A stretch of DNA of 6,017 bases from an uncultured Sutterella sp. (GCA_937943605.1 CALEAW010000009.1:1-6017), one strand, 5' to 3'. Counted from the first letter of the stretch, positions 1 through 6,017 are shown. Made by a program: numbers and translations. The notes: generated by a model from the letters alone, not told the origin.

Positions 1-476
1 GTCAAACGTTTGACGAAAAGAGCTGGATGGTGATGAGCAGCAACTACTTGAAGTATCGCTTCAATGTGGGCGATATTGCTGTGAAGCCAATGTTCTTGGC
101 TGACATCGGTTGGACACATACGAGTGGCAGCGAGTCTACGCACTTGAAGCGAGATAGCCTTAACGACACAACGCTTGATTTGGGTGTCGGTGTTGAAGTT
201 GAGGGCGCCTTTGATGCAACAAGCTGGATGGTTCAGTTGACTGCCCGACATAACCTTTGGCGTTCGGCTGACTCGGTCGGCGTGAACCTCAAGAACGCGC
301 AAGGCTTTATTTCGTATGGTCTTGACAATCAGAAGTCTACGACCTTCGGTGCGCACGGCATGATTAGTCAACGTCTTTCGAAGACCATGATGCTCGATAT
401 TGCGACGGGGGCGACTGCGTCTACCGACGGGTCTCTCGGCATCAATGGTAATGCGCGTCTGCGTTGGTTATTCTAA
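1..476 (+). CDS. Autotransporter C-terminal beta-barrel (5' end outside window)
   Basis: The reading frame is already open at base 3 and ends with TAA at 474-476, giving about 157 visible residues of a larger protein. Alternating aromatic/hydrophobic and polar residues in short strands (K-Y-R-F-N-V, V-K-P-M-F-L-A-D-I-G-W, L-D-L-G-V-G-V-E-V), Gly/Asn/Ser-rich turns and the terminal strand N-A-R-L-R-W-L-F with a final Phe are typical of the last strands of an autotransporter translocator barrel, where the C-terminal Phe matters for outer-membrane insertion by the BAM complex. Methionines at visible residues 9 and 11 are internal, because upstream codons (Q-T-F-D-E-K-S-W) continue the same strand pattern, so no true start is seen. 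The passenger lies outside the window. It is a different barrel subtype from the next gene, with little obvious identity but the same general length and layout. Family assignment is confident; the function of the displayed domain is unknown. Confidence 0.85.
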   Translation, partial: QTFDEKSWMVMSSNYLKYRFNVGDIAVKPMFLADIGWTHTSGSESTHLKRDSLNDTTLDLGVGVEVEGAFDATSWMVQLTARHNLWRSADSVGVNLKNAQGFISYGLDNQKSTTFGAHGMISQRLSKTMMLDIATGATASTDGSLGINGNARLRWLF

Positions 477-487
477 CTGGCATTAAT

Positions 488-509
488 ACCAGGTAAAGGT
501 TTGCCTGGT
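488..509 (+). terminator. Hairpin just after gene 1, possible weak terminator
   Basis: A 9-bp stem-loop begins 11 bases after the gene 1 stop. ACCAGGTAA (488-496) pairs with TTGCCTGGT (501-509), including one G-U pair, around a 4-base AGGT loop. Only TT follows, so it lacks the U-run of a classical intrinsic terminator. It may instead protect the mRNA 3' end or act with the next hairpin. Confidence 0.4.
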
Positions 510-516
510 TAAATGA

Positions 517-551
517 TTCGCCCGGTCATGCGAGAAGTGTGATCGGGTGAA
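517..551 (+). terminator. Second, longer hairpin after gene 1
   Basis: TTCGCCCGGTCA (517-528) pairs completely with TGATCGGGTGAA (540-551) at the RNA level: 12 pairs, two of them G-U, around an 11-base loop. The two wobble pairs keep the stem intact in + strand RNA but would be A-C mismatches in - strand RNA, so the structure appears to serve a + strand transcript. No U-run follows. It could be a Rho-type 3' barrier or an mRNA-stabilising structure behind gene 1; simple intrinsic termination is less likely. Confidence 0.4.
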
Positions 552-799
552 GTCCTTGGTGAGAGTGAAAATGTGAATGGTGGACGGTCAGTTTTGAGGA
601 TTATTGGAGTCGAACAGAAAAGATGATCTCCATTTGCTACTCTAGAAACAATGAGTAGACAAACGATCAGAACGAAGACGGGGGTCCATTTTGTGGTTAA
701 AAGGCCACATTGAACTTTTGAAAGACAGTGTCTTCAAGTGAAACGAGGGTTTGTACTCATACAGTTTGATCTTTATCGGTTTAGGTTTGTAATCACTAC

Positions 800-804
800 A
801 GGAG
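800..804 (+). promoter_or_regulatory. Ribosome binding site for ATG 814
   Basis: AGGAG at 800-804 lies 9 bases upstream of ATG 814, close to ideal spacing and match. This site decides the start of the second autotransporter. There is no other good Shine-Dalgarno/start pair near the signal peptide, and the TTG at 1232 has no proper one. It makes a chance origin for the ATG unlikely and so supports a frameshift inside the following repeat. Confidence 0.75.
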
Positions 805-813
805 AAAACTGTT

Positions 814-3007
814 ATGTACACACACACATACACACACGAAATCTTTTGTAACATCTAAAATCGCGATTGCGGTTGCAGCTATTTTAGGTGCCACATGTGT
901 TCAGGCTGCTGTTGCCGCAGATGATTATGTATTTGATGAACAATCCAATACACACATTTGGCATAACCCGAAAATTGATGGCGTTTACTTTCCTGAAACT
1001 ACTGAATTAAAAAACGGCCAAAACGCTAAGTTTAATACCACTTCATCACGTTGGTTCCTTAAAGATTTCAAAATTGGCTTTGCTTATTCTTTAGGAAAAG
1101 TTCAATTTACGAATGCTCCATCGGACGGGACGCATAAATATTTTGCTATTATTGATGGTACCAATAAAAGCAATAGTCAACAGATTGATTCGAACAAAAC
1201 CTACCTGACGATTGATGAACTGCGTTTAGGTTTGAATACTGCATTACAGTTTTCTAGTAATGTCAATGAAAAAACAGTTGATATCAGAAAACTTGTTATT
1301 TCATGTGATATTGAAGAAGGCAGAGAGTTGTCTGAATATGATTTATTGAAAAATGCGGTCAATATTCAAACATACAATCAAATCTACAACGGACCAGTAG
1401 CAACGTCCAACTCAATTAGATTGAATGAAGTCTTCGTTGAAGATGGTGCTTCTGTAACATTTTCTGCTAAAGGTAATGAACAATTTGCACAGGCTTCTTC
1501 ATTAAGTCTTTCCAAGATAACCTTAGGAGACAAGACACAAGTGCTTAGTGGTTATGCATACGGGTCTGGGGGAACTCCTGGTGGTTGGGCCATAGGTAAA
1601 ACGCGTTTTGACCACGTCGTTGCAAATGGTGATTCGACAATTACCATTGATAACGGTACGTTGACGCTCGGCTCTCTCGAAGTTGCCGAAAGTAAGCAAC
1701 TTTCTATCACTGCAAATGAAAAAAGTGTTGTCAATGCTAAAACTCCAGCTTCGGTCGCAGGGATTAATGACACACTTGCTGTCTCTTTAGCGGGTAAGTC
1801 AACGTTGAGTTTTGATACACCTACTGTTGATAAAACCACAATGACGATTACAACGGCAGCTAAAGCGCCAGGACAGGTTCAGTTAGGGGAGAAGGCTACC
1901 TTAAAAGGTGACTCGATTTCTGTTGTAAGTGGTGGAACACAAAGCACTGGTAATACGCTCAATGACCTGAATGCCCTCGCTGGTGTGGTGGTTGATAGCA
2001 AAAAAGATCATGTTGCAGGTGTGCATGTCACTCAAGAGGCCAATGAGTTATTCGATGCTGCATCAGGTATCACAACAGCTCAGGGTGGCGTTACTGATGT
2101 GAAGGTAGAAGCGAATGCATCTATTCATGGCATCGCCGAAATGACCGCACTTGGTCTTATGGTTTGGCGCTCAGAAATCAATGACATGAACAAACGGCTT
2201 GGTGAACTGCGTGATTCGTCAGAACAGTCAAACGGTGTTTGGGCTCGTGTCTATAACGGTAAGGCTAAGTATGGCGCGCAGAATGTGACCAACAAGTACA
2301 CGGCGTTCCAGTTTGGTTATGACCGTCAAGTTACCCCGGGTGTTTGGCTGGGCGGCGCAATGTCGTACACCGACGGCAAGAACGATTTCAAACAAGGTAA
2401 TGGTGATAGTTCTTTGTACGCTTTTACGGGTTATGCATCATGGCTTGCTGAAAACGGCATGTTCGTCGATGTAACCGGTAAGTTTGGTCGTATGAAGAAC
2501 AGCTTTGACATTGCAACCAATCTTGGAACTTCTTCAGGTAGTTATCGTACGAATACTGTATCTATGTCCGCAGAAGCTGGTTGGCGCCTTTACCCGATGC
2601 AAAATGCCTTGTACGTAGAACCTCAAGTTGAAATGATGTATGGTCGAGTCTTTAGTGCTGACTACACCACAAGCTTGGGTGTTAATGTGGATCAAGCGTC
2701 GACAGATACTTTAGTGGGTCGTGTAGGCTTTGCTTTGGGTCTTAAGTGTCCTGATAATCGTGGTAACGCCTACGTCCGTGCTTCGGTACTTCACGATTGG
2801 AAGGGTGATGCTAGCGCAACCTTTGCAAAGAATGGTCTGACCCGCACGGTAGAGGACGATCTGGGTGATACATGGATCGAGTATGGTATTGGTGCTAATT
2901 ACAATGCGACAAAGAATGTCCATCTCTATGTTGACTTAGAATCGACGGCAAGCGCTACTGTAGAAACTTCCTATCGATTCAATATCGGCGCTAGGTATGC
3001 CTTCTAA
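814..3007 (+). CDS. Autotransporter adhesin-like protein, currently out of frame at a 5' dinucleotide repeat (candidate phase-OFF)
   Basis: Translation from ATG 814 stops at TAA 856-858 after 14 codons. One frame over, the sequence is open from 785 to the TAA at 3005-3007. It encodes a signal peptide (K-S-F-V-T-S-K, then I-A-I-A-V-A-A-I-L-G-A, cleavage likely at A-V-A-A before D-D-Y), a passenger of about 430 residues and a ~257-residue C-terminal barrel. With frame restored by +1 AC the product is 731 residues. The passenger is rich in Thr, Ser, Asn and Val with short strand/turn patterns suggesting a beta-helix, and I see no protease or lipase motif. A linker helix (G-I-A-E-M-T-A-L-G ... 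M-N-K-R-L-G-E-L-R-D, about residues 440-468) precedes the first barrel strand N-G-V-W-A-R-V-Y; the protein ends R-Y-A-F. Likely role: secretion through its own barrel and surface display, perhaps adhesion (inference). Start chosen from the AGGAG site plus the signal peptide. Alternatives are a fixed pseudogene or a sequencing indel. Confidence 0.8.
818..837 (+). repeat. (AC)5-AT-(AC)4 dinucleotide tract, candidate phase-variation switch
   Basis: The tract starts one base after the start codon: five AC units (818-827), one AT (828-829) and four AC units (830-837). It lies exactly between the ribosome binding site/ATG and the first signal-peptide codon in the other frame (AAA, 839). The ATG-to-AAA distance is 25 bases, one more than a multiple of three. 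Gain of one AC unit (27) or loss of two (21) therefore puts ATG and signal peptide in frame, giving an N terminus of M-Y followed by alternating T and H, then K-S-F-V. Slipped-strand mispairing in such tracts is an established ON/OFF mechanism for surface proteins. Nine units with one interruption is modest, so the switching rate may be low. Confidence 0.7.
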
Positions 3008-3046
3008 TTAGTTATGTAAAACACTCGCTTTAAATGAGTGTGTTTC

Positions 3047-3092
3047 AAGGCTGTCATCAAAAGACTTTACATTTGATGGCAGCCTTTTTTTC
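3047..3092 (+). terminator. Intrinsic terminator of the second autotransporter
   Basis: A 15-bp stem, with 3047-3061 (AAGGCTGTCATCAAA) pairing with 3072-3086 (TTTGATGGCAGCCTT) through one U-G pair, encloses a 10-base loop and runs into eight T residues (3085-3092). It begins 39 bases after the stop codon. A smaller stem ACACTC/GAGTGT (3021-3026, 3036-3041) precedes it. The U-run is only on the + side, so it serves gene 2 and not the convergent - strand gene. Confidence 0.92.
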
Positions 3093-3205
3093 GCGTTGAG
3101 ACAAGAAGGCTATTGGCGGTTGATAGTCATCGAGATTTCGATTTGTTAACCATGTTCCAATGATTATTGATTGGGCGATTTTTGAAAGGACATCAGAGAG
3201 CGGTT

Positions 3206-3217
3206 AACTGATCAGTT
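3206..3217. repeat. 12-bp palindrome over the nuclease-gene stop codon
   Basis: AACTGATCAGTT is a perfect palindrome containing the TGA stop of the - strand gene. It sits within a wider GGTTAA (3202-3207) / TTAACC (3222-3227) inverted repeat. No U-run follows on the - strand, so it is not a standard terminator, and no other clear terminator for that gene is visible between 3211 and 3093. Function unknown. Confidence 0.4.
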
Positions 3218-4840
3218 TTGTTTAACCTCGGCCCAAGCACCGATGCGGCGTTGCGAACCATCGAAAACTGCAACAACGTAAATCGTTTCTTGAGAATGAT
3301 TGGGTGACTGACCGTACCTGCGGTCAATGATTTGGGATTTAGCTTCTTCGAGTAATTGATGAAGGTTTTGACCATCTACGGAATACTTATACTCAAAAAC
3401 CCAACGGCAGTTGCAAACTTCGACTTCAAGGTCGCTTCTACCGCGTGCATAGTGAACTTCGATCTCTGGTCTCAATGAGAGTGAGTAGAGAAGCATTTGG
3501 AAGCATGAACGGAAAGACGACTCATCAGTGATGATAAACCGATGGTAATCGAAAGCATTGACGACATCATTAAAACATTTGATGACGTTATGCACGTTTT
3601 TGGTGGCCATTGCTTCAATAATATCAATCGCGTCGAACTGTGGATTATTAGTCAGGATCTGAGCTGACAGTCGTGCCATCGAAGCGCGTACTTCTTGATT
3701 AGGATAACCAAGCGAGAGTCTCCCAAAAGCGTCGATGCTTTTGATGGTTAAATAGCCCGCTTGTTGGAATAAAGTAATTTCATTAATCGCGCGCGCATTT
3801 GTTTTCGTGAATGAGTCTTCATCGAAATCTATGGCGGATCTTAAGTCTTGGCCGGTCACTAGAATATTGTTTTCAAGGTTGATGAAGTCTGGCATATTCC
3901 GGTTGAGTAAATGTTTCAACAGGAATCTTGGCTGTCCGGCTGTTTCGTACCAGTAGTTTTCAAAGCCGTTTTGAGGCGACATAAGAAAGCGCATGACCGA
4001 CCACGGGCAAAACACATGCGAGGAGGCTTGTGAATCGAAACAAAAGCCATCGTAGTATTTTTTCATCTCACCGATCAATTTTTCAACGCTCATACCAAGG
4101 ACGTTGGAAGCTTTTTGGAGATGCTCACCAAAGTGTTGAGTGAGTTCGTCTTCAGTGAAGCCTAGAAGCGTTCCGAATTGCGGTTCAAGTGTCACATCAA
4201 CTAAGCTATTGAACCCTGAGAAAATACCCGTGGAAGTGAAACGGGTAACACCAGTCAGGAAAAGGAAACGAAACGATCCTTCGTTAGATTTCAGGATATT
4301 GAAGAAAACCCGAAACTCATCGCGGACGTAGCTGAAGAGTTCAATATCGTCAAGACATTGTGTCAAAGGCGCATCATATTCGTCAATCAAGATCACCAAC
4401 GGTTGGCTTTTACGTGATTGAAGCCAGACGTCAAACTGATTTTCAGGGTGTGTGATGCTTTGTGAGTCATAACGATACCCGATACTGGAGAACCGAGATT
4501 GGATGTAATTCCAAAATCTCTCTTTAAATTCTTCTACCGTCTTAAAGCTTGAAGGACTTTTAGAAAAATCGAGCTGAACGACATCATAAGTTTGTTCGTG
4601 CCAAAGCTTTTCGATCTTAAGTCCTTTAAATTGTTTAACACCTTCTTGAAACAGGGTTCTAAGTGTGTTTGTTAACAAGGTTTTGCCGAAACGACGAGGG
4701 CGCGTTAGTAAAACTTGGTCGCTGTACTGAGTGGCTAACACGGCGATGAGATCCGTTTTATCGACATAGACGAAATTTCTTGTTTGAAATTTCGAGAATT
4801 CGGTAATGCCGACTTGTAATGTTTTACTGGTCTGGGCCAT
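3212..4840 (-). CDS. AAA-ATPase-like / PD-(D/E)XK nuclease domain protein
   Basis: Read from ATG 4840 the product is 542 residues (positions below use this start). It opens with T-L-Q-V-G-I-T-E-F-S-K-F and Y-V-D-K-T-D-L-I, the usual N terminus of the AAA-ATPase_like family (DUF1703-type proteins). A Walker A-like R-P-R-R-F-G-K-T lies at 47-54, Walker B L-V-I-L-I-D-E-Y-D-A-P at 148-158, a sensor-like F-L-T-G-V-T-R-F at about 194-201, the family signature Y-Y-D-G-F-C-F at about 262-268, and Q-A-G-Y-L-T-I near 360. The C-terminal nuclease fold shows G-R-S-D (D470) followed by E-Y-K (E483, K485), so the catalytic D...ExK set appears intact. It should be a cytoplasmic ATPase-nuclease. The family is abundant, often multicopy, in gut bacteria and its physiological role is unsettled. 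An in-frame GTG at 4954 would add 38 residues unlike the family; I prefer ATG 4840 because the conserved domain starts right after it and a terminator-like hairpin lies before the GTG. Its ribosome binding site is weak. Confidence 0.88.
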   Translation of the reverse strand: MAQTSKTLQVGITEFSKFQTRNFVYVDKTDLIAVLATQYSDQVLLTRPRRFGKTLLTNTLRTLFQEGVKQFKGLKIEKLWHEQTYDVVQLDFSKSPSSFKTVEEFKERFWNYIQSRFSSIGYRYDSQSITHPENQFDVWLQSRKSQPLVILIDEYDAPLTQCLDDIELFSYVRDEFRVFFNILKSNEGSFRFLFLTGVTRFTSTGIFSGFNSLVDVTLEPQFGTLLGFTEDELTQHFGEHLQKASNVLGMSVEKLIGEMKKYYDGFCFDSQASSHVFCPWSVMRFLMSPQNGFENYWYETAGQPRFLLKHLLNRNMPDFINLENNILVTGQDLRSAIDFDEDSFTKTNARAINEITLFQQAGYLTIKSIDAFGRLSLGYPNQEVRASMARLSAQILTNNPQFDAIDIIEAMATKNVHNVIKCFNDVVNAFDYHRFIITDESSFRSCFQMLLYSLSLRPEIEVHYARGRSDLEVEVCNCRWVFEYKYSVDGQNLHQLLEEAKSQIIDRRYGQSPNHSQETIYVVAVFDGSQRRIGAWAEVKQN

Positions 4841-4956
4841 GCTCTTATTCTTCAATACTGACAATTTTTTTATTTTGACAGACTGTGGACTTGATAGTTT
4901 GTTTTGAGAGGCTTGTGTTAGGCCAAAGTAATACTTCTCAAAGTAACATTTCACTG

Positions 4957-4978
4957 AAAAAAATCCCTGAAGGGTTTT
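4957..4978 (-). terminator. Small terminator-like hairpin upstream of the nuclease gene
   Basis: On the - strand, AAAACCC (4978-4972) pairs with GGG-A-TTTT (4967-4960), with one bulged base and a TTCA loop, and ends in a run of seven T (4963-4957). It would stop transcripts arriving from the right just before the alternative GTG start at 4954. The stem is short, so activity is uncertain. It overlaps AGGGA, the only Shine-Dalgarno-like sequence for that GTG, and so argues against the longer start. Confidence 0.4.
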
Positions 4979-5047
4979 AATTGGCTAATGACTGAGTGAG
5001 TTTGGCCGGTTTTCGTACTTAGGAGAATTGTATCCTGTAGCTATGCC

Positions 5048-5066
5048 ATGATTATTTCTTAATCAT
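5048..5066. repeat. 7-bp inverted repeat upstream of the nuclease gene
   Basis: ATGATTA (5048-5054) and TAATCAT (5060-5066) form a perfect inverted repeat around a TTTCT spacer. On the - strand a -10-like TACAAT (5032-5027) lies just downstream, so the dyad would sit about where a -35 element or operator belongs for a transcript toward the nuclease gene. No good -35 match is present; a regulatory role is a guess. Confidence 0.3.
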
Positions 5067-5540
5067 AGCCCTTCTAAGATGACCGAGTATGATTGGTGGC
5101 GCTTGGGTGAATGCGATCGCTCGATAAAGAAACAACCGACACCACATTGATTAATGCAGCGCCGGTTGCTTCAGCCTGGAATCGATACCATCAAGGAGAT
5201 AAAGCGGACAGAGATTGGATAACGTGTTGATTCACCATCGGTCTCTAGTTTCGTTCTGAAGATCGCTCCTCTCATCCTGGCTAAGGATCTGCAGGACGTT
5301 ATTTATGGTGAAAGCGAACGGGACACGCTAGGGTGTTGTCCAATCTTGTCCGTTTGACCGTTATCTTATGCTTCTTAAAACGGTTTGAGTATTAAGGCTT
5401 TTGAAAAGAGAAGTCGCAGATGATAAAAGTCATTGAATGCCATAGGCTTTACATATAGGTTCGCTATTGATTCTAAGAGTGACGTTTTTTTTTAGAGGAT
5501 AGTAGAGGCGTAACGTCATTTAGTGAACTGAAAACCGTCT

Positions 5541-5565
5541 AGGACGCCAATACGAATGGCGTCTT
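5541..5565. repeat. Inverted repeat able to form a 9-bp hairpin
   Basis: AGGACGCCA (5541-5549) pairs with TGGCGTCTT (5557-5565), one G-U pair in + strand RNA, around the 7-base loop ATACGAA. No U-run follows on either strand. It is followed 17 bases on by the CATCGTCT/AGACGATG pair, which can close a 59-base structure (5583-5641) containing the smaller stem TTGGCT/AGCTAA (5616-5631). Together they look like a structured segment without an identified role. Confidence 0.35.
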
Positions 5566-5671
5566 CAACAGAAAAGTGGCTTCATCGTCTTGTTGAGAAG
5601 CGTGCAGGCAGCTAGTTGGCTAAAAAGCTAAATAGACGATGTGGAAGCGTTTTAAAAAGTCGACATAGCTG

Positions 5672-5710
5672 AAAAAAAGCGGTCCCAACCGAGCTACTAG
5701 TTGGGACCGC
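5672..5710 (-). terminator. Strong intrinsic terminator for a - strand transcript from the right
   Basis: A perfect 11-bp stem GCGGTCCCAAC (5679-5689) / GTTGGGACCGC (5700-5710) with a 10-base loop is followed on the - strand by seven T (plus-strand A run 5672-5678). Stem length, GC content and U-run are classical. On the + strand no T run follows, so direction is clear. No - strand gene is recognisable between here and the right edge, so its transcription unit either lies beyond the window with a long 3' tail or is a small RNA. Confidence 0.85.
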
Positions 5711-6017
5711 GCACGTGAAGATGTTTAGCATGCTGAATGAGGTTCCAGGTTCAACATGCCCATATCCTTCGCGTGGAGCATATTATGCACGATTTGTGAC
5801 AAAAGTGTTAACGGATTGGTCGAAGAATGGTCATTTTTATGTCACGGGTCTGATTTTGACGGTGTTTTGGGTGGCATTTGGTCGACTGAGGGGGCTTCGG
5901 GGAGGTTGTGAGTTTGATATTTTGAGGCGTGTGAACACCAAGCTTTACGTGAAGTGCTATTTCCTGAACTCCCGGATAACTGATCCGTATATGGGTTGAT
6001 ATAACTCAAAAAATCTT
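5711..6017. other. Right-edge stretch with no supported gene
   Basis: A + strand open frame (5715-5999) begins with GTG directly after the terminator stem, has no ribosome site, and shows no recognisable domain beyond a hydrophobic patch, so I do not call it. On the - strand one frame is open from the right edge down to a stop at 5842-5844. Its ~58 residues are rich in Ser and Pro and resemble nothing I know. It could be the tail of a gene entering from the right and ended by the 5672-5710 terminator, but this is weak. Confidence 0.35.

Larger units (their letters stand above)
477..813. other. Intergenic spacer and leader of the second autotransporter
   Basis: This 337-bp stretch has no convincing gene. 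Its left part holds two hairpins behind gene 1 (listed separately). Further right are a small stem TGTGGTT/GGCCACA with an AAAA loop (692-709, including G-U pairs) and a near-perfect dyad around AAGACA-G-TGTCTT (722-734), which extends outward to TTGA/TCAA with one bulged A (718-737). The dyad could be a regulator site, but nothing identifies one. The best promoter-like pair near the next gene is TTGATC (766-771), a 16-bp spacer and TGTAAT (788-793). The -10 is good and the -35 weak, and the start point would fall almost on the ribosome binding site, so I treat it as a weak candidate only. Confidence 0.5.
4979..5671. other. Gene-free stretch with scattered dyads
   Basis: I read both strands here and found no frame with a plausible protein: all open stretches are short and lack a start/ribosome-site pair. 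Structures seen are ATGATTA/TAATCAT (5048-5066), AGTGACGTT/AACGTCATT (5478-5486 and 5512-5520), AGGACGCCA/TGGCGTCTT (5541-5549 and 5557-5565), and CATCGTCT/AGACGATG (5583-5590 and 5634-5641). A run of nine T lies at 5485-5493. The region may be decayed DNA, a long regulatory spacer, or hold an RNA I cannot recognise. Confidence 0.5.

Noticed and set aside
623..658. 11-codon mini-ORF in the leader of gene 2, considered as a leader peptide
   Set aside because: It has poor ribosome-site spacing, no run of regulatory codons and no attenuator structure linked to it.
642..854. 70-codon - strand open frame
   Set aside because: It crosses the CA tract and ribosome site of the + strand autotransporter on the opposite strand, has no recognisable domain, and is best read as an antisense shadow.
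880..905. Lipoprotein signal (L-G-A-T-C near the end of the signal peptide)
   Set aside because: Thr at the position before Cys does not fit a lipobox, and an Ala-x-Ala type signal peptidase I site follows a few residues later.
1232..1234. TTG as the true start of the second autotransporter
   Set aside because: There is no properly spaced ribosome site, the open frame continues upstream into a signal peptide, and a start here would leave an autotransporter without export signal.
1552..1839. 95-codon - strand open frame
   Set aside because: Antisense to a well-supported passenger domain with no own start signals or domain.
4140..4331. 63-codon + strand open frame
   Set aside because: Antisense to the ATPase core of the nuclease-like gene, which carries clear motifs.
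5113..5120. GCGATCGC octamer resembling the cyanobacterial HIP1 palindrome
   Set aside because: A single occurrence, and nothing else suggests a cyanobacterium.
5079..5216. Decayed transposase or other pseudogene in the gene-free region
   Set aside because: Short peptides in several frames show no transposase motif, and I found no terminal inverted repeats or target duplication.
5358..5382. CCGTT...AACGG inverted repeat and TTGACC promoter-like hexamer
   Set aside because: Short arms, a weak -10 partner (TAAAAC) and no gene downstream on the + strand.
5715..5999. 94-codon + strand open frame with a hydrophobic patch
   Set aside because: GTG start directly behind a terminator stem, no ribosome site, no known family; likely chance.
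5842..6017. C-terminal tail of a - strand gene entering from the right
   Set aside because: The frame is open to the edge but short, Ser/Pro-rich and unrecognised; the orphan terminator makes it possible, not supported.

Overview
The window looks like a chromosomal accessory region of a Gram-negative host-associated bacterium. Two type V secretion (autotransporter) genes lie in tandem on the + strand. A large AAA-ATPase / PD-(D/E)XK nuclease-like gene follows on the - strand, and the last 1.2 kb has no convincing gene. The barrel and linker sequences (for example W-R-S-E-I-N-D-M-N-K-R-L-G-E-L-R-D) resemble those I associate with Sutterellaceae (Sutterella/Parasutterella group, Betaproteobacteria). 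That placement is an inference from memory, not a search result.

Layout: (1) 1-476, the C-terminal beta-barrel of an autotransporter cut by the left window edge. (2) 477-813, a 337-bp spacer with two hairpins behind gene 1, a short dyad, and a strong ribosome binding site (AGGAG) at its right end. (3) 814-3007, a second autotransporter with signal peptide, passenger and barrel. It is closed by a textbook intrinsic terminator at 3047-3092. (4) 3212-4840, on the - strand and convergent with gene 2, a ~542-residue protein with Walker motifs and a C-terminal D...ExK nuclease signature. (5) 4841-6017, several inverted repeats and a strong - strand terminator at 5672-5710 with no recognisable gene beside it.

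The main result concerns gene 2. Its well-placed ATG (814) reads into a CA/TA dinucleotide tract (818-837) and stops after 14 codons. A clear signal peptide, with the whole passenger and barrel, is open one frame away, and that frame has no ATG, GTG or TTG start before the TTG at 1232. One extra AC unit, or loss of two, would join ATG, signal peptide and autotransporter into one 731-codon reading frame (729 codons for the loss). This is the expected architecture of a phase-variable surface protein caught OFF, comparable in principle to the CT-repeat signal-sequence switches of Helicobacter pylori outer-membrane protein genes. A recent fixed frameshift or an assembly indel are the competing explanations. 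A caller using the open frame alone would report a signal-less protein starting at TTG 1232, well inside the passenger.

The autotransporters would display or release passengers at the cell surface. The nuclease-like protein should be cytoplasmic, and nothing in the sequence ties it functionally to them.
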